DNA from: Chelydra serpentina | Taxonomy: Eukaryota > Chordata > Testudines > Chelydridae | DNA: 64,000 nucleotides | Assembly (NCBI GenBank): GCA_037349315.1 | Contig: JBAIAC010000004.1 | Location: 34,351,001-34,415,000, forward strand | Reading direction: 5' to 3' | Part shown: piece after piece, positions 35,180-45,586 of the stretch | Numbering within the stretch: position 1 is the first letter of the stretch | How the letters are laid out: each line of letters begins with the position of its first letter | Notes under the pieces: generated by a model | The model's input: the letters and a program-made list of their open reading frames with translations, nothing else | Told to the model about the DNA's origin: nothing | Databases searched by the model: none | Program-made: the position numbers and the translations under genes

Positions 35180-37196
35180 TTAAAACTTATTGAATGCCAG
35201 CCCTTTCTTGCTTGGACTGTTCTCTTGGCTTGAGTGGCTGGGAGCACGGAGGCCACCCAAACGCGTTCTTGGGCGTCTTGGGGATGAGGTTATGGGACTC
35301 GGGAAGGAGGGCTGTTGGTTACACAGGGGCTGTAGCGGCGGTCTGGGCTCAGGCGGCCTTTCCTGAACCCTACGCCTGTCCTCAGCCAGAAGCCGGAGGA
35401 TTTCCGTTTGATCCTCCAGTAGCCTCAGAATTGCATCCTGCCTTCTCTCTGCACGCTGACGCCACCTACTCTCTTCATCCCGCCGCTGTCTCTCTTCAGC
35501 CCGCCAGTCATTGTCCTCAGCACGCCACTTGTCCGCGCGATCAAATTCTGCCTTCCTGGACTCAGACTGTGTCTGCCTCCACGCATTCTGCTGGGCAGCC
35601 TCAGAGTGGGAGGATTCCATGAGTTCTGAGAACATATCGTCTCGACTCCTTTTCTTTTTACTTCTTATCTTCGCTAGCCTCTGGGATGGTGATGAAAGGG
35701 GTGGCGTTGAAACATTTGTAGCTGTGGGAGGAAGCAAACGGGAGACAAATGTAAAAGACACATTTTGTTTGAACAAAACATTACATATCACATGTGCATT
35801 TTGTCCAAGGTTGCACTGGGCCTCTTATATTGAGGGTCTGCCGGTTTGCTGTGAGAGATCACACAAGCAGGTCCGGCGGGCAACAGAATTCGGCTTGCAG
35901 ACAGCCATGGTAAGACACTCTATAGGCTTCTTTAAGCTTCACAACAGGCGGGAATGTTTTCAAACAGCAACCCCCTCATTTCCCATAACAAACATCCCGT
36001 GGGCTGGCAATTTAAAACAAACAGGTTAGCAATTGAAAAGTTAGGTGGGGCGGCGGTTTTCGGGTTAACATGCAGGGAGAACCTAATCAACCCCCCCCCC
36101 CCACACACACACACACAACAAAGCAAAATGTTCGCTATGCCCCCTCCCCCCACCGCGTGGGTCCCAGCGGGGAAGATTTCCGTTCAGCCACAGGTAAACA
36201 GCCCAGCATGGACGGAGCCCTTCTGGATTCCCACCGTACTAAAATTCCCCTATTTCAACCAGGTTCCCATGAATGATATCACTCTTCTGAGGATAACACA
36301 CACAGATAAAGAAAGGATGTTGCTTGAATGCCAGCAAAAACCGGGACCGTACGCCGCCATGCTTTGCAAAGCACTGATTCCAGACTACGTGCTGCTTGCC
36401 TGGCATGGTAGAGTGTGTTACCACGGAGCACAGGATAAGGCTGCCCTCCCCAGAAACCTCATGCACAGGCTTTGGGAGCACATCCAGGAGATCTTCCTGG
36501 AGATGTCCCCGGAGGATTTCTGCTCCATCCCCGAGCATGTTAACAGACTTTTCGAGTAGCTGTGGCTGTACTGACCACGAATTAATCATTAAACACGCTT
36601 GCTTATAAAACATTTATTAATTAAACAGAGGTACACTCACCAGAGGTCCCTTCTCCTGCATCGAGCATGCCTTGGGAGGGTTCGAACTGTACTGGCTCCA
36701 GGGTGACAAAGAGTTCCTGGCTGTCGGGGAAAAGGGCTTCTCCGCTTCCTTGCTGGGTCTGTGTGCTGTTTTCAGCATCATTATCATCATCAGGGTCCTC
36801 TGTGGGTTCTGATGATCCACATACGGAGTCAAACCACATGGGAGGGTCTGTGCTGGCTGCACCTCCTAGAATGGCATGCAGCTCATCATAGAAGCGGCAT
36901 GTCTGGGGCTCTGACCCAGAGCGGTTGTTTGCATCTCTGGTTTTTTGGTAGGCTTGCCTGAGCTCCTTAATTTTCACGCGGCACTGTTGCGCGTCCCTGT
37001 TGTAGCCTCTGTCCTGCATGCCCTTGGAGACTTTGGCGTATGTCTTGGCGTTTCTTCTTTTGGACCCTAGCTCTGCTAGCACGGTTTCGTCTCCCCAAAC
37101 AGCGATCAGATTGAGTACCTCACGCTCGGTCCATGCTGGAGCTCGTCTTCGGTTCTGGGACTCCATCATGGTCACCTCTGCTGATGAGATCTGCAC
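35180..37196 (-). CDS. Harbinger Myb/SANT-like DNA-binding protein, two exons
   Basis: Accessory protein that in Harbinger elements binds DNA and helps bring the transposase into the nucleus and to the ends (family knowledge). Exon 1 is 37196-36641 and exon 2 is 35721-35180. The 919-nt intron begins GTGAGT (36640-36635) and ends in a pyrimidine-rich stretch with CCCACAG (35728-35722). Joining them keeps frame in phase 1: 1098 nt, 365 aa plus stop. Exon 1 carries the trihelix/Myb_DNA-bind_4 domain: APAWTEREVLNLIAVWGDE, then NAKTYAKVSKGM, QQCRVKIKELRQAYQKTRD and CRFYDELHAILG. An acidic linker (EDPDDDNDAEN) follows. Exon 2 has a basic patch (RSKKKRSRDDMFSEL) and a long charged coiled coil of WRAE/RRDEE repeats. 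Methionines at 37196, 37169 and 37166 are all possible starts; the last gives MESQNRRRAP. Divergent from nothing nearby, convergent with the transposase. Confidence 0.87.
36090..36117. repeat. C-run and (CA)n tract
   Basis: About a dozen C residues followed by a CACACACACA tract, upstream of the intronic ORF. Slippage here would change the frame of the 201-codon version but not that of the 143-codon version. Confidence 0.8.
36128..36559 (+). CDS. Unrecognised ORF inside the Myb-like intron, opposite strand
   Basis: I do not recognise this protein. The frame is open from 35954 (201 codons), but the ATG at 36128 directly after a C-run and CA repeat gives a cleaner 143-aa product beginning MFAMPPPPTAWVP. 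It has no signal peptide, no membrane segment and no low-complexity region apart from the proline run. Its body is of ordinary globular composition, including PAWTEPFWIPTVLKFPYF, THTDKERMLLECQQKPGPY and a helical C-terminus EDFCSIPEHVNRLF. The stop is followed within 30 bp by ATTAAA (36588-36593), a weak poly(A) signal. It could be a third Harbinger gene, an alternative exon for the transposase transcript, or a chance frame opposite intronic sequence. The balanced composition and clean stop favour coding, but only conservation would settle it. Confidence 0.5.
   Translation: MFAMPPPPTAWVPAGKISVQPQVNSPAWTEPFWIPTVLKFPYFNQVPMNDITLLRITHTDKERMLLECQQKPGPYAAMLCKALIPDYVLLAWHGRVCYHGAQDKAALPRNLMHRLWEHIQEIFLEMSPEDFCSIPEHVNRLFE
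36588..36593 (+). terminator. Possible poly(A) signal after the intronic ORF
   Basis: ATTAAA lies 29 bp after the stop of the 36128-36559 frame. It is a weaker variant, so the evidence is modest. Confidence 0.35.
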
Positions 37197-37517
37197 TCAC
37201 CTGCAGCTCACCACGCTGGCCAAACAGGAAATGAAATTCAAAAGTTCGCGGGGCTTTTCCTGTCTACCTGGGAGGAGCATTCGAGCTCAGATCGCTGTCT
37301 AGAGCGGTCAGCTGTTGCACCGTGGGATAGATTTAGGAGGCCGATACTGTCGAATTGCGTCCTCACTAGCCTACATCGATTCGGCAATATCGCTTTAAGC
37401 GCTAATTCTCTCGTTGGGGGTGGAGTGGCGAGATCGATTTTAAGAGCCCTAGAAGTCGATGGTAAGGGCTTCGTCGTGAGGACGGGTGCACGGATCAATC
37501 GAAATAACGCTAATAAA

Positions 37518-37548
37518 TTCGACCTAAACTCGTAGTGTAGACCAGGGC
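37518..37548 (-). repeat. Harbinger right terminal inverted repeat
   Basis: Reversed, it starts GCCCTGGTCTACACTAC and ends TTTAGGTCGAA. It is followed by TAA, the second copy of the target duplication. Confidence 0.9.
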
Positions 37549-37551
37549 TAA

Positions 37552-40500
37552 GAGGCACACCACAGACATTTCCCTTTATGCTTGATCTCTCTCTGTCACA
37601 CATGCAAAACTCACATCTTTGTTGAAATTTCCCTTATTCTCATAGCCATACAAAGGTGAGCAAACACAGACCATACACTGAACCTCCTTCGAAGCTGGCT
37701 GTTCCTAGAGACTCTCTCCTGGGTAACCTCTTACCTTTAACTTTTTCAGAGAGAGTGTCTTGCAAGCCTTTATATACTGTGGCTTATAGCTACTGAGACC
37801 ACCATTAGCGTGGCTGCCCATATCTGATAGCTGAAGTCAGCAAAACAATTCTGCCTCTCCCTGATAATCTGTCACTTGAGGCAATTAGGGACAGAGGGTG
37901 ACAAAGGTAGGCACAAAGTCAGAAGTGGAGAAGCAGACAAAGAAAACAAAGGATATTTGAATGGATTTTGTGTCATTATTTACACCGCTAGAAAACATAT
38001 TTAACATATGGGATGGGAGAGGGCTGTAGTAGAGGGAGAGAGAAGATTACATAGGGAGGGACAGAATGGACAAGGAGTGAGAATGAGGATGTTGAAACTG
38101 ATGCAGAAGGAAAATTGAAACTAGTGAAGGGATTTAAGAAAGGGGAGTTATAGACAGCACAGCAGGAGAGGGAGATAATCTTGGCAGCTGTGTTTCCCTG
38201 GATCAGTACAGTTTCCAGAATTGATTTTTCACTTCATAGTGAAGCTAGCTAAGGCATCTCTGAAAATTAAGTTTAAAACAAAATATATCATTAAATCCCA
38301 CAATACTGTTTGCTTCTCTCTGTACTCCATTGCTTGATTCTCTGTGTCAGGTAAGAGACATGTAATTCTCGGTTTCTTGCTATTTGTCTTCTATCTAATG
38401 CTCTTGGCTGGCATTTTTATACAACATACGAAAACTGGAAAAAATCCAATTAAGAAACAAAACACAATCTTTGCTTCCACTGACCAATTTGTAGCTGTAA
38501 TTGAGACGCATGAAACAGCTGTTGAATCACTGGAACATTTGTGGTATTTGACTGAATGGGTATAATTGTCCTCACTGTTTCACCAGATCTGTATGTATCT
38601 AGGAGACTGCCAGTCACAGTGGGGCACTCCAGCTGCAACTTCCTTTGTTCAAGCCGAAGAGGACTGCTAGTAGGGAGTTAGTTCTCCATGAAAGCACCTT
38701 GGCTCTAGAGTTCACTTTCCCCTCCATTTGCCAGAAGTCAAATTTGTTACCTTCCACTCATAATGCAAAACCTGTCCTTTCTACTGGACTTTGGAGAAGT
38801 GGTGGGCAGACTGATAAGTAGAATAGAGCAGACAGAACCAGGCAGATCAGGGACCTGAGCCTTCATCCCTCACATCCCACATAAATGCACAGTCTACTAT
38901 GCTATTGACTATTCGGAGCTGAGTGTCTCTTTATCTGAGAAGAAATACCATCCTGGACCTCAGAAACCTTTCCCAACAAAAGGTTTGTCAATAGTGGTAC
39001 ATTCCAACAAAAAGTTTTGTTTTTGACAAATCAGCATTTTCCAACAAAAAAACCAAAATACATTGAAAAATTCCCAAACAGCTCTAATGGAGAGAACAAA
39101 GGGGTCTTGTGATTATGAATGATTTGCACAGATAATTATTGAATTTGACACTTTTTTATTATTCTTTCAAAGTAGTAATTACTGATCTATTACTCTGCAC
39201 ACTTCCACAACATCAAATATAGATCAGTAAAAAATAGACGTGCTACTTGCACATGCAGGCTACATAAATATGCAAGATAGGAAGTAAAATACTGGTCCCA
39301 CTGAAATGAATGTGAGGTTTGCCATTTTCTTCAATGGGAGCAGGATTTCACCCATGGTTTATTTGGTTTTACTGGTATAGGTCCCAATTCTGCAATTTGT
39401 TCCATGTGAGAAAACCCCCTTGTGCCCACATAAACAAACTGTAGGATCAGAGCCATAGAAGCTACAAGTGCAATTATAGTTTAAGTAGAGCTGGCCAAAA
39501 TTGAGGATTAACAGCTTTTCAAAATTTGGTTTCATTCCAAATGAAACCAAAACCAATTTTTTAGAAATTTCTCACACACCAGAATTTTTCTTTTTGAAAG
39601 TACTTTCAGGTGCACCAACACATGGTGTTCTCTAAGTGAAATATGCTCCCCTGGGACTAGCAGCTGCTGAGTGAAATTGACATGTCCATTTCACTGCTGT
39701 TTTTTCTGGGTAACCCAGAAGCCAGCTGGCCCAAGAGTCTGAAAGACCTGGGGTCCCCAGCTCTCGGGCAGACTGTATGGCAAACTAGCATCTGTGATGC
39801 AGTAAATAAATGTGTCAAACTCACTTTTTTTTCTGTTCAAGAAATCAACATTTTCTGATGAAACTGTTTCATTACAAAATTTCCAACCAGCTCAACTTAT
39901 AAATATTACACATGATGTCCAACTTACAATTTTCACCAAACAAGGGTATGTTTAATGTTCTGGGTGTGTAACACATTTTTTGGTAATTCCATTTAAACAT
40001 TTGATCTTGGCAGAGAGATTAAATAAAATTATCTTGAATGATTCTGAAAGGCCAGTTCATACATTAATGGGTTCGGCATTTTAACATTTTTTCTGAACAA
40101 TCTGTCTATGAATGCAGAGATTTACCTTTAACAAAGAGAACAAAAGTCAAGTTGATAAATATAATACACAGACACTTTCCTTTAAAATATGTTGGTCAGA
40201 TGAATCCCGGAAATTATTCTTTTAAATGGGGTTATATTTGCTATTCTTTTTATGTTACTGATCACTTATGTCTTGAACCTTTCCCCTGAGCCAAAACTCA
40301 AAACAAAATAAAACCATTACAATTCTGACAGGGAGAGGAGCTTCTACATCTTGTTGAAGCTTTAGGTTCTGTTTGATGTTCATGCTGAAGTTTGTAAATT
40401 CTTTCTGAATTGGTTGGTTCATCCATTCTACTCCTGACGCACACAAAATTAACACTGATCTAAAGTCCTTTCAGAGACTACTTCCTGTGTTTATGCTGGA

Positions 40501-41876
40501 AAACCAATGTAAAGTTATTTCTAGTTCTTTCTAATTGTATGGGATATGGCCACATTAAAAATATTGGCCAGCAGCCTTGATAGCATATTGCTGATTGTTC
40601 GGAGGAGCTATCACTTCACAAAAGACAACAACGTTCCCTGACAAACATGCTTTCTTTCTGTTTCGGATATCATTGCAGAACAATTGGCAGGAACACTAAT
40701 GGACACAGCTGTTTCAAAAAAGAGTTTAAATTCCTGGTTGCCTAATATTGGCAGTGCATTGGAAATACTGAGTTTATTATTTAGCAACATATCATAATAT
40801 AGTATAAAAATCTTTTATGACATTTCAGAACACAGCACTAGGAAGGGAATTGATGTCATACTCATAACTTGACTCTGTTTTCTCTTGTATCATCATAATC
40901 ACCAATAGTACAAATCCCAGTTTTCATCAATTCTATAGCTGTGGGATTTCCTACAAAATCCTTGGCGAACAACAATATAGAATAAGAACATTCTTTAACT
41001 TGTCTCTTTCATGAAGATCTGATACTGAGAAATAAAACACCTTTATGCAATATGTATTTTAAATATTAAATGCTGGTATACATATACATTTTTACTACGT
41101 GCTCGTTTCATAGCTCTAATTTAACTCTGAGATTGGGTGGCCTATCCTGATGACATACTTTTACTATGTGCTTATTTCATATCTCCACCTACCTACCTAT
41201 GAGAATTTTTGGCTTATGACCCCAAAATTAATGGAAATGCTAAATGCCCGTGTGTGAGAGAGAGAATATGTGCAAATGTGACTTTTGGGTGGGCTAGAGT
41301 TTACTTTACCGCTTTAGGCACTCCTAGTGCATAAACAAACAAAACAAAACAAGAAAAAAAGAAAAAAAACCTCCCAGAGACAGGCACATGGAGACCAAGA
41401 ATTCAGTCACTGAGGATTTTCAGCAAGGCTTACATGGGGTCAAACCTCCTCACAATCAAGCCCAAAAAGAACAAGAGGAATGAACTTAATTCTTAAGTAT
41501 CAACTTTATAAAAATCGTATAATGATAAAGAAAAACAACTTAATTTCTACAACATAACATGGTTACTTTATAATCCACATTCATTATCTTCACGTATATA
41601 GAAACCAAAAGAAAACAAATAAAATCTGAACAGCTCAGCCCTCACAGAAACACAATGAGAAGTAACTGAGTTCCCAAAAGCTTAAGTTGAGTTCACCTGA
41701 ATCTCAGTTACAGTCTTTTGATTCAGCAGACTGTAGATTTTGGTGATCAAAGCACTGCAACAATATCTTCCCTCCACTTGCACGTAGAAATTTCTAGCTG
41801 GAATCCATGCACTCTTCCTCCTCTGCTGAAATCACTCAGCCATCTAACTAATTAACCAACCAAGCACTCAGTTTAA
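37552..41876. other. No gene recognised; some T/A-rich dispersed sequence
   Basis: No exon-like frame or RNA gene. Sections near 38960-39070 and 39480-39620 (AATTTTTCTTTTTGAAAG, TTTTGACAAATCAGCATTTT) resemble the TTTC/GAAA-rich bodies seen at 25300-25500 and 57940-58370. A pair of CCCACTGAAATGAATGTGAG and TCTTCAATGGGAGCAGGA motifs lies at 39297-39350. Confidence 0.4.
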
Positions 41877-41880
41877 GTAT

Positions 41881-42479
41881 TGTGATACAGGAGGGCCAAG
41901 GAGCAGCAGTAGTAGAGTGTGAGAGGGGAAATATATAAGCCCTAGGCTAATTAAGGCGTGGTTCCCTGGAGACTAGGGAGGGTAGCTACAGGTTAATTGG
42001 AGCACCTGCAGTCAATTAAGGCCCTCTCAGGAACCTAATAAAACCCCCTGCTTCAGGCAGACAGAGGAGGAGGAGGAAGGAGTTGAAGCAGAGTGGATTG
42101 GTGGTGGAGCAGAGAGCAGTTTGGAGGAAAGCAGAGGAGAGTTTGGAGAAGTGCTGTGGCGGGCTAAGAAGACCAAGACCTTAGGTAAGGGGACACCTGG
42201 CTTGTGCAGAGGGAAGACAGGAAGCCCCACAAGCAGGAGAGGGAAGGAGCCCAGGGGAAAGTACCACCAGTACAAGTGGTTTACCCGCTAACCTAGGGCC
42301 CCTGGGCTGGGACCCAGAGTAGAGGGCGGGCCCGGGTCCCTCCCTCTCCATTCCCCTTCTCTGGGATACTAGTGGGACAGCTGATAGCCAAGTTCAGGGG
42401 CAAGAAACGGTGCCCTGAAACCCCCCCACAAGAAGAGAAAGCGCAGGACCCATCATAGTAGTGCCAGCAATTTGCCACA
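41881..42479 (+). repeat. Candidate solo LTR (Gypsy-like)
   Basis: A 599-bp block beginning TGTGATACAGGAGGGCC and ending AATTTGCCACA, i.e. with TG...CA ends. It is flanked by GTAT and GTAC (3 of 4 alike), a possible 4-bp duplication. Inside are ATATATAAGCCCTAGG as a TATA-like box and AATAAAACCCCCTGC as a poly(A)-signal-like box, then purine-rich sequence. No retrotransposon coding region is attached, consistent with a solo LTR formed by recombination. The order is that of an LTR, but the class is inferred from memory of similar turtle repeats. Confidence 0.55.
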
Positions 42480-42740
42480 GTACATAGATTTAAAAAAAAA
42501 ACTGTTACAAGAAAAATACAAAACTCAGAAGAGCAAAATATAAACAACTCTTTCCCTATTATAATAGTTAAAGAAGGGACAAGTTGGTGAATCATACTAG
42601 TTGAAACAATTTAACTAAAACAGTTTGGCTAAAATCAAACAACATTCAAAGTATACAATTAAAATAAAATATATTAATTTCCCCTCCCAATAGTTCCTTT
42701 CTATAATTAACACTACCAGGACTTCCCTGTTGGCAGGTTA

Positions 42741-43008
42741 GGCCAGGTCTACACTAGGGGGGCGGGGTCGACCTACGATACGCAACTTCATCTACGCAAA
42801 TAGCGTAGCTGAAGTCGGCGTATCGTAGGTCGACTTACCTGGTCGTGAGGACAGCGGTGAGTCGACTGCTGACGCTCCCCCATTGACTCCGCTTTCGCCT
42901 CTCACGGCGGTGGAGTTCCGGAGTCGACGTAGAGCGCGTTCGGGGATCGATTCATCGCGTCTAGATCGATCGCTACCCGCCGGATCAGCGGGTAGTGAGG
43001 ACGTACCC
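42741..43008. mobile_element. Harbinger-type MITE with large internal hairpin
   Basis: Ends GGCCAGGTCTACACTAG and, reversed, GGGTACGTCCTCACTAC, both related to the termini of the autonomous element at 32492-37548. The flanks are TTA and TAA, similar to a TWA duplication but not identical. Residues 42767-42783 (GTCGACCTACGATACGC) and 42818-42834 are perfect 17-bp inverse complements, with further pairing inside, so about 68 bp can fold into a hairpin. It is very CpG-rich against AT-rich surroundings. Confidence 0.75.
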
Positions 43009-43011
43009 TAA

Positions 43012-44903
43012 TAGTATCACTAACCTGCTGTAAAATGTTTCAGAGTTAGGGGGAAACAACTTACTTTCTACTCCTATGGCTCAGCTTCTTCCATCCCATG
43101 CAGGTCATATGGCCTTTTGTAAAGCAACAGCCCTGACCACTTGCCCTCATGGAGCTTCAGCTACAGGGAACCTGAGCATTCACAAAACTACCACACGCAA
43201 TTCCAGAAACTTCAGGGTGTGGAGTGCTAATTGTGCATCTGCCCAGCAACAATGACCCAGACACAACTCATTTCCATCTCTCCCCCGCACCCACCTCTCT
43301 ATAGATCTTTTAATGAGGGTTATACATATATGGGCATTTAGTATCTGCATCACTTCTGAGTTCACAAGCTATTCATTCTCATAGGGAATTAGGTAGAGAG
43401 ATATGAAATAAGCACATTATAAAAGTATGTCATCAGGATGGATCTCTCAGACTACTATTGCCTGCCTTCAGGGTAGACTATTATTGGAAAAAAGAATAGG
43501 TATATTATTTTTAAAAGGTTACTTCTAGAGTTGATACCTACAGCTCCAGAGAGAGGTCAGATACACAGCAAAAGTCAAACTACCAGCAGGCCAAACTGGT
43601 GGGAAACATAAATGCAGACAAAGCTCCAGCAGCTTGTGACATTTTATTATCCTGCTACTTAAAACTACGAAAAGGCAGGATTCATTTACATAATGGCAAA
43701 AAAAGGAGCCTTGTCTACACTCAGGCTTCCAGTGTTCCTAACCATAGTTGAACCAGTGTTAGAATTGGTGGGATTTCTTTCACTTAATATCCATGAAGAC
43801 GAAAAGCTTACATGGTTCAGGGTTTGGTGCACTGCCCCATGTGAGAGCTCAGAGAAGGATTGTGCCCCAGAGTGGTCCAATCATTCACTGAACGTTGTTT
43901 TAGGATGGTATAGCCTCTATCTCCTGGTGTGATCTTCCTGCAACATGGCCCCACCTCCTCCTTGCCCTCTTTGGGGTGATTTGTTCTTGACCACTGTACA
44001 TGTTGCACAATGTCAAGAAGGCTCTTTGCATCCCCAGTGCAGGTACTCATGCAAGGTGCCATAGTTTTGTAAAGTTTAAGAAACAATTAGCTATCCTTCA
44101 GAATATAAGGTTTTTTTGTAAATACACTAAAGGCAGCACTTTATATCACCCATGTTGTGTCTTTTGGGACAACTACTAATGGAACATCTTGATACTGTAT
44201 CTGAGAAGTAAAGGCATAGGTACGATATTATTCAGATCATGTAGGGAATGTCCCATACCTAATTTGTCAAAGCTACTTGCAGGAAAAAAATAGATTAATT
44301 GGATGAACATGATTTATGTATTATGTATTTTTATTAACTAATTATACCTATTGCCTTTGACTAGCCAAAAACTGTGATACAAAACAATAAAAACACAGAT
44401 ACCAAGCTACTCATAACGAGCTGCACAAAATCTGCCACTCTTGCCATAACCCATAGATATGATCCATCTAATTTCTAGGAGCCCAGCCAAACTGAAGATA
44501 TTTCAAACAGATGTTACACCAGATGCAATGACTACAGCTTTGCATTGTGCTTTCAAGGCTTCCAAATTCAGGCTGTAATGATTTGTTCAGCATGGCAAGT
44601 TCTAAAGGCGAGAGGTGAGTCCTTTAGTAAGCTCTACAGCTGGTGCTGAAGAGTTCGACTCCAGGAACCACCAACAAAAGCTGATGTTAACTGCTGAGAA
44701 CAATTGAACTATTGTCCAGTATGGAGAGGTTTATGAATGCAAACGACAGAGCTTTCACAAGAGCTGGACCTAGACTGTGGAACTGATTCCTACATAAGAT
44801 AAGAATGACCAGAGACCTAACCATGCTCAGAACTAAATGTAAATCTCAGATCTTTGACTTGACTTTCTCTCGGTTATGTCTTCGCACAAATATACCAAAC
44901 AAC
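43012..44903. other. No gene recognised
   Basis: Mixed unique-looking sequence with no transposon ends and no conserved frames. The open frame at 43693-43932 has no domain. Confidence 0.45.
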
Positions 44904-44911
44904 CTGTAGAC

Positions 44912-45077
44912 CAGCAGTGTCCAATACGTTCGCCACTAGCCACATGTGGCTAATAGGCTAATTTTGAATTGTGGCTAATGCATGTGGCTTTTTTATAATG
45001 TGGCTTATAAGAAAAATTCAAAACCACAAGTTTGGCTAGCAGTGTGGCTAGCATTGAATTTCTATTGGACACCGCTG
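44912..45077. mobile_element. Small hAT-like MITE, CAGCAGTGTCCAATA family
   Basis: A 166-bp element with inverted ends CAGCAGTGTCCAATA and TATTGGACACCGCTG. The flanking octamers CTGTAGAC and CTATCGAC agree at 6 of 8 positions. The interior has repeated ATGTGGCT/TAGTGTGGCTAG-like words (GCCACATGTGGCTAATAGGC). No coding capacity. Confidence 0.75.
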
Positions 45078-45290
45078 CTATCGACTAATCTATAGTCAAA
45101 CTATTTTTCCTGCACAATTGGAAGGAAGAGACAAAGGTATTTTTATTTGTAAATATTTTCAGTTGCTCAGATAAGATGGCAATGGAGGCAATATAAATTC
45201 CTAGATTTATTTAGGAAAGAGGCAGTGTGTCAGAAAGCTGGCTCCCAGAACATTCAAAGCTGTTACCCATACTCATGAAGTGTACACTAA

Positions 45291-45586
45291 GGGTACGTCT
45301 ATACTCACGCGTCCTGTCGGAGGAGTCCAATCGATCTTCTGGGTTCGATTTATCGCGTCTTGTCTAGATGCGATAAATCGAACCAGGAAGTGCTCCCCCA
45401 TCGACGCTTGTAATCCTGCTCGACGAACGGAGTAGGCGGAGTCGACGGGGGAGCCTGCGTGCCGCGTGTGGACCCCGGGTAAGTACCTTTTCATTCGAAC
45501 TAAGATAGTTCGACTTCAGCTACGTTATTCACGTAGCTGAAGTTGCGTATCTTAGTTCGAATTGGGGGGTTAGTGTAGACCAGCCC
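45291..45586. mobile_element. Harbinger-type MITE, copy A of a pair
   Basis: A 296-bp element flanked by perfect TAA duplications (45288-45290, 45587-45589). The left end GGGTACGTCTATACTC matches the left end of the Harbinger at 32492 at 14 of the first 15 bases; the right end reversed is GGGCTGGTCTACACTAAC. Two hairpins are visible: 45342-45356 with 45370-45384 (GGTTCGATTTATCGC), and nested arms 45494-45506/45549-45561 and 45513-45525/45531-45543. A close relative lies at 46688-46979. Confidence 0.9.

Larger units (their letters stand above)
35722..36640 (-). other. Predicted intron of the Myb-like gene
   Basis: The donor TCTG|GTGAGT and the acceptor TTCCTCCCACAG|CTACAAATG both fit vertebrate consensus. 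Reading through the donor would end the protein six codons later (ECTSV then stop), and reading exon 2 upstream of the acceptor gives sequence unlike the rest. The intron contains a + strand open reading frame (36128-36559), a C-run followed by a CA repeat at about 36090-36117, and a possible + strand poly(A) signal. Confidence 0.8.
32492..37548 (+). mobile_element. PIF/Harbinger DNA transposon, near-complete, 5057 bp
   Basis: The ends are imperfect 31-bp inverted repeats, 21 of 31 positions alike: left GGGTACGTCTACACTAC... and right reversed GCCCTGGTCTACACTAC..., both continuing to TAGGTCGAA. TAA flanks both ends (32489-32491, 37549-37551), the TWA duplication typical of PIF/Harbinger. It carries a DDE_Tnp_4-type transposase (+) and a Myb/SANT-like gene with one intron (-), the pair known to define Harbinger elements. 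It also has an extra + strand ORF inside that intron and two tRNA-like units in the 5' part. Frames are unbroken, so the copy is young or under recent constraint. Whether it still transposes cannot be told from sequence. Confidence 0.95.

Noticed and set aside
36239..36613. 124-codon frame on the minus strand inside the Myb-like intron
   Set aside because: Opposite the better-composed + strand frame, and removed from the Myb-like message by splicing; no domain recognised.
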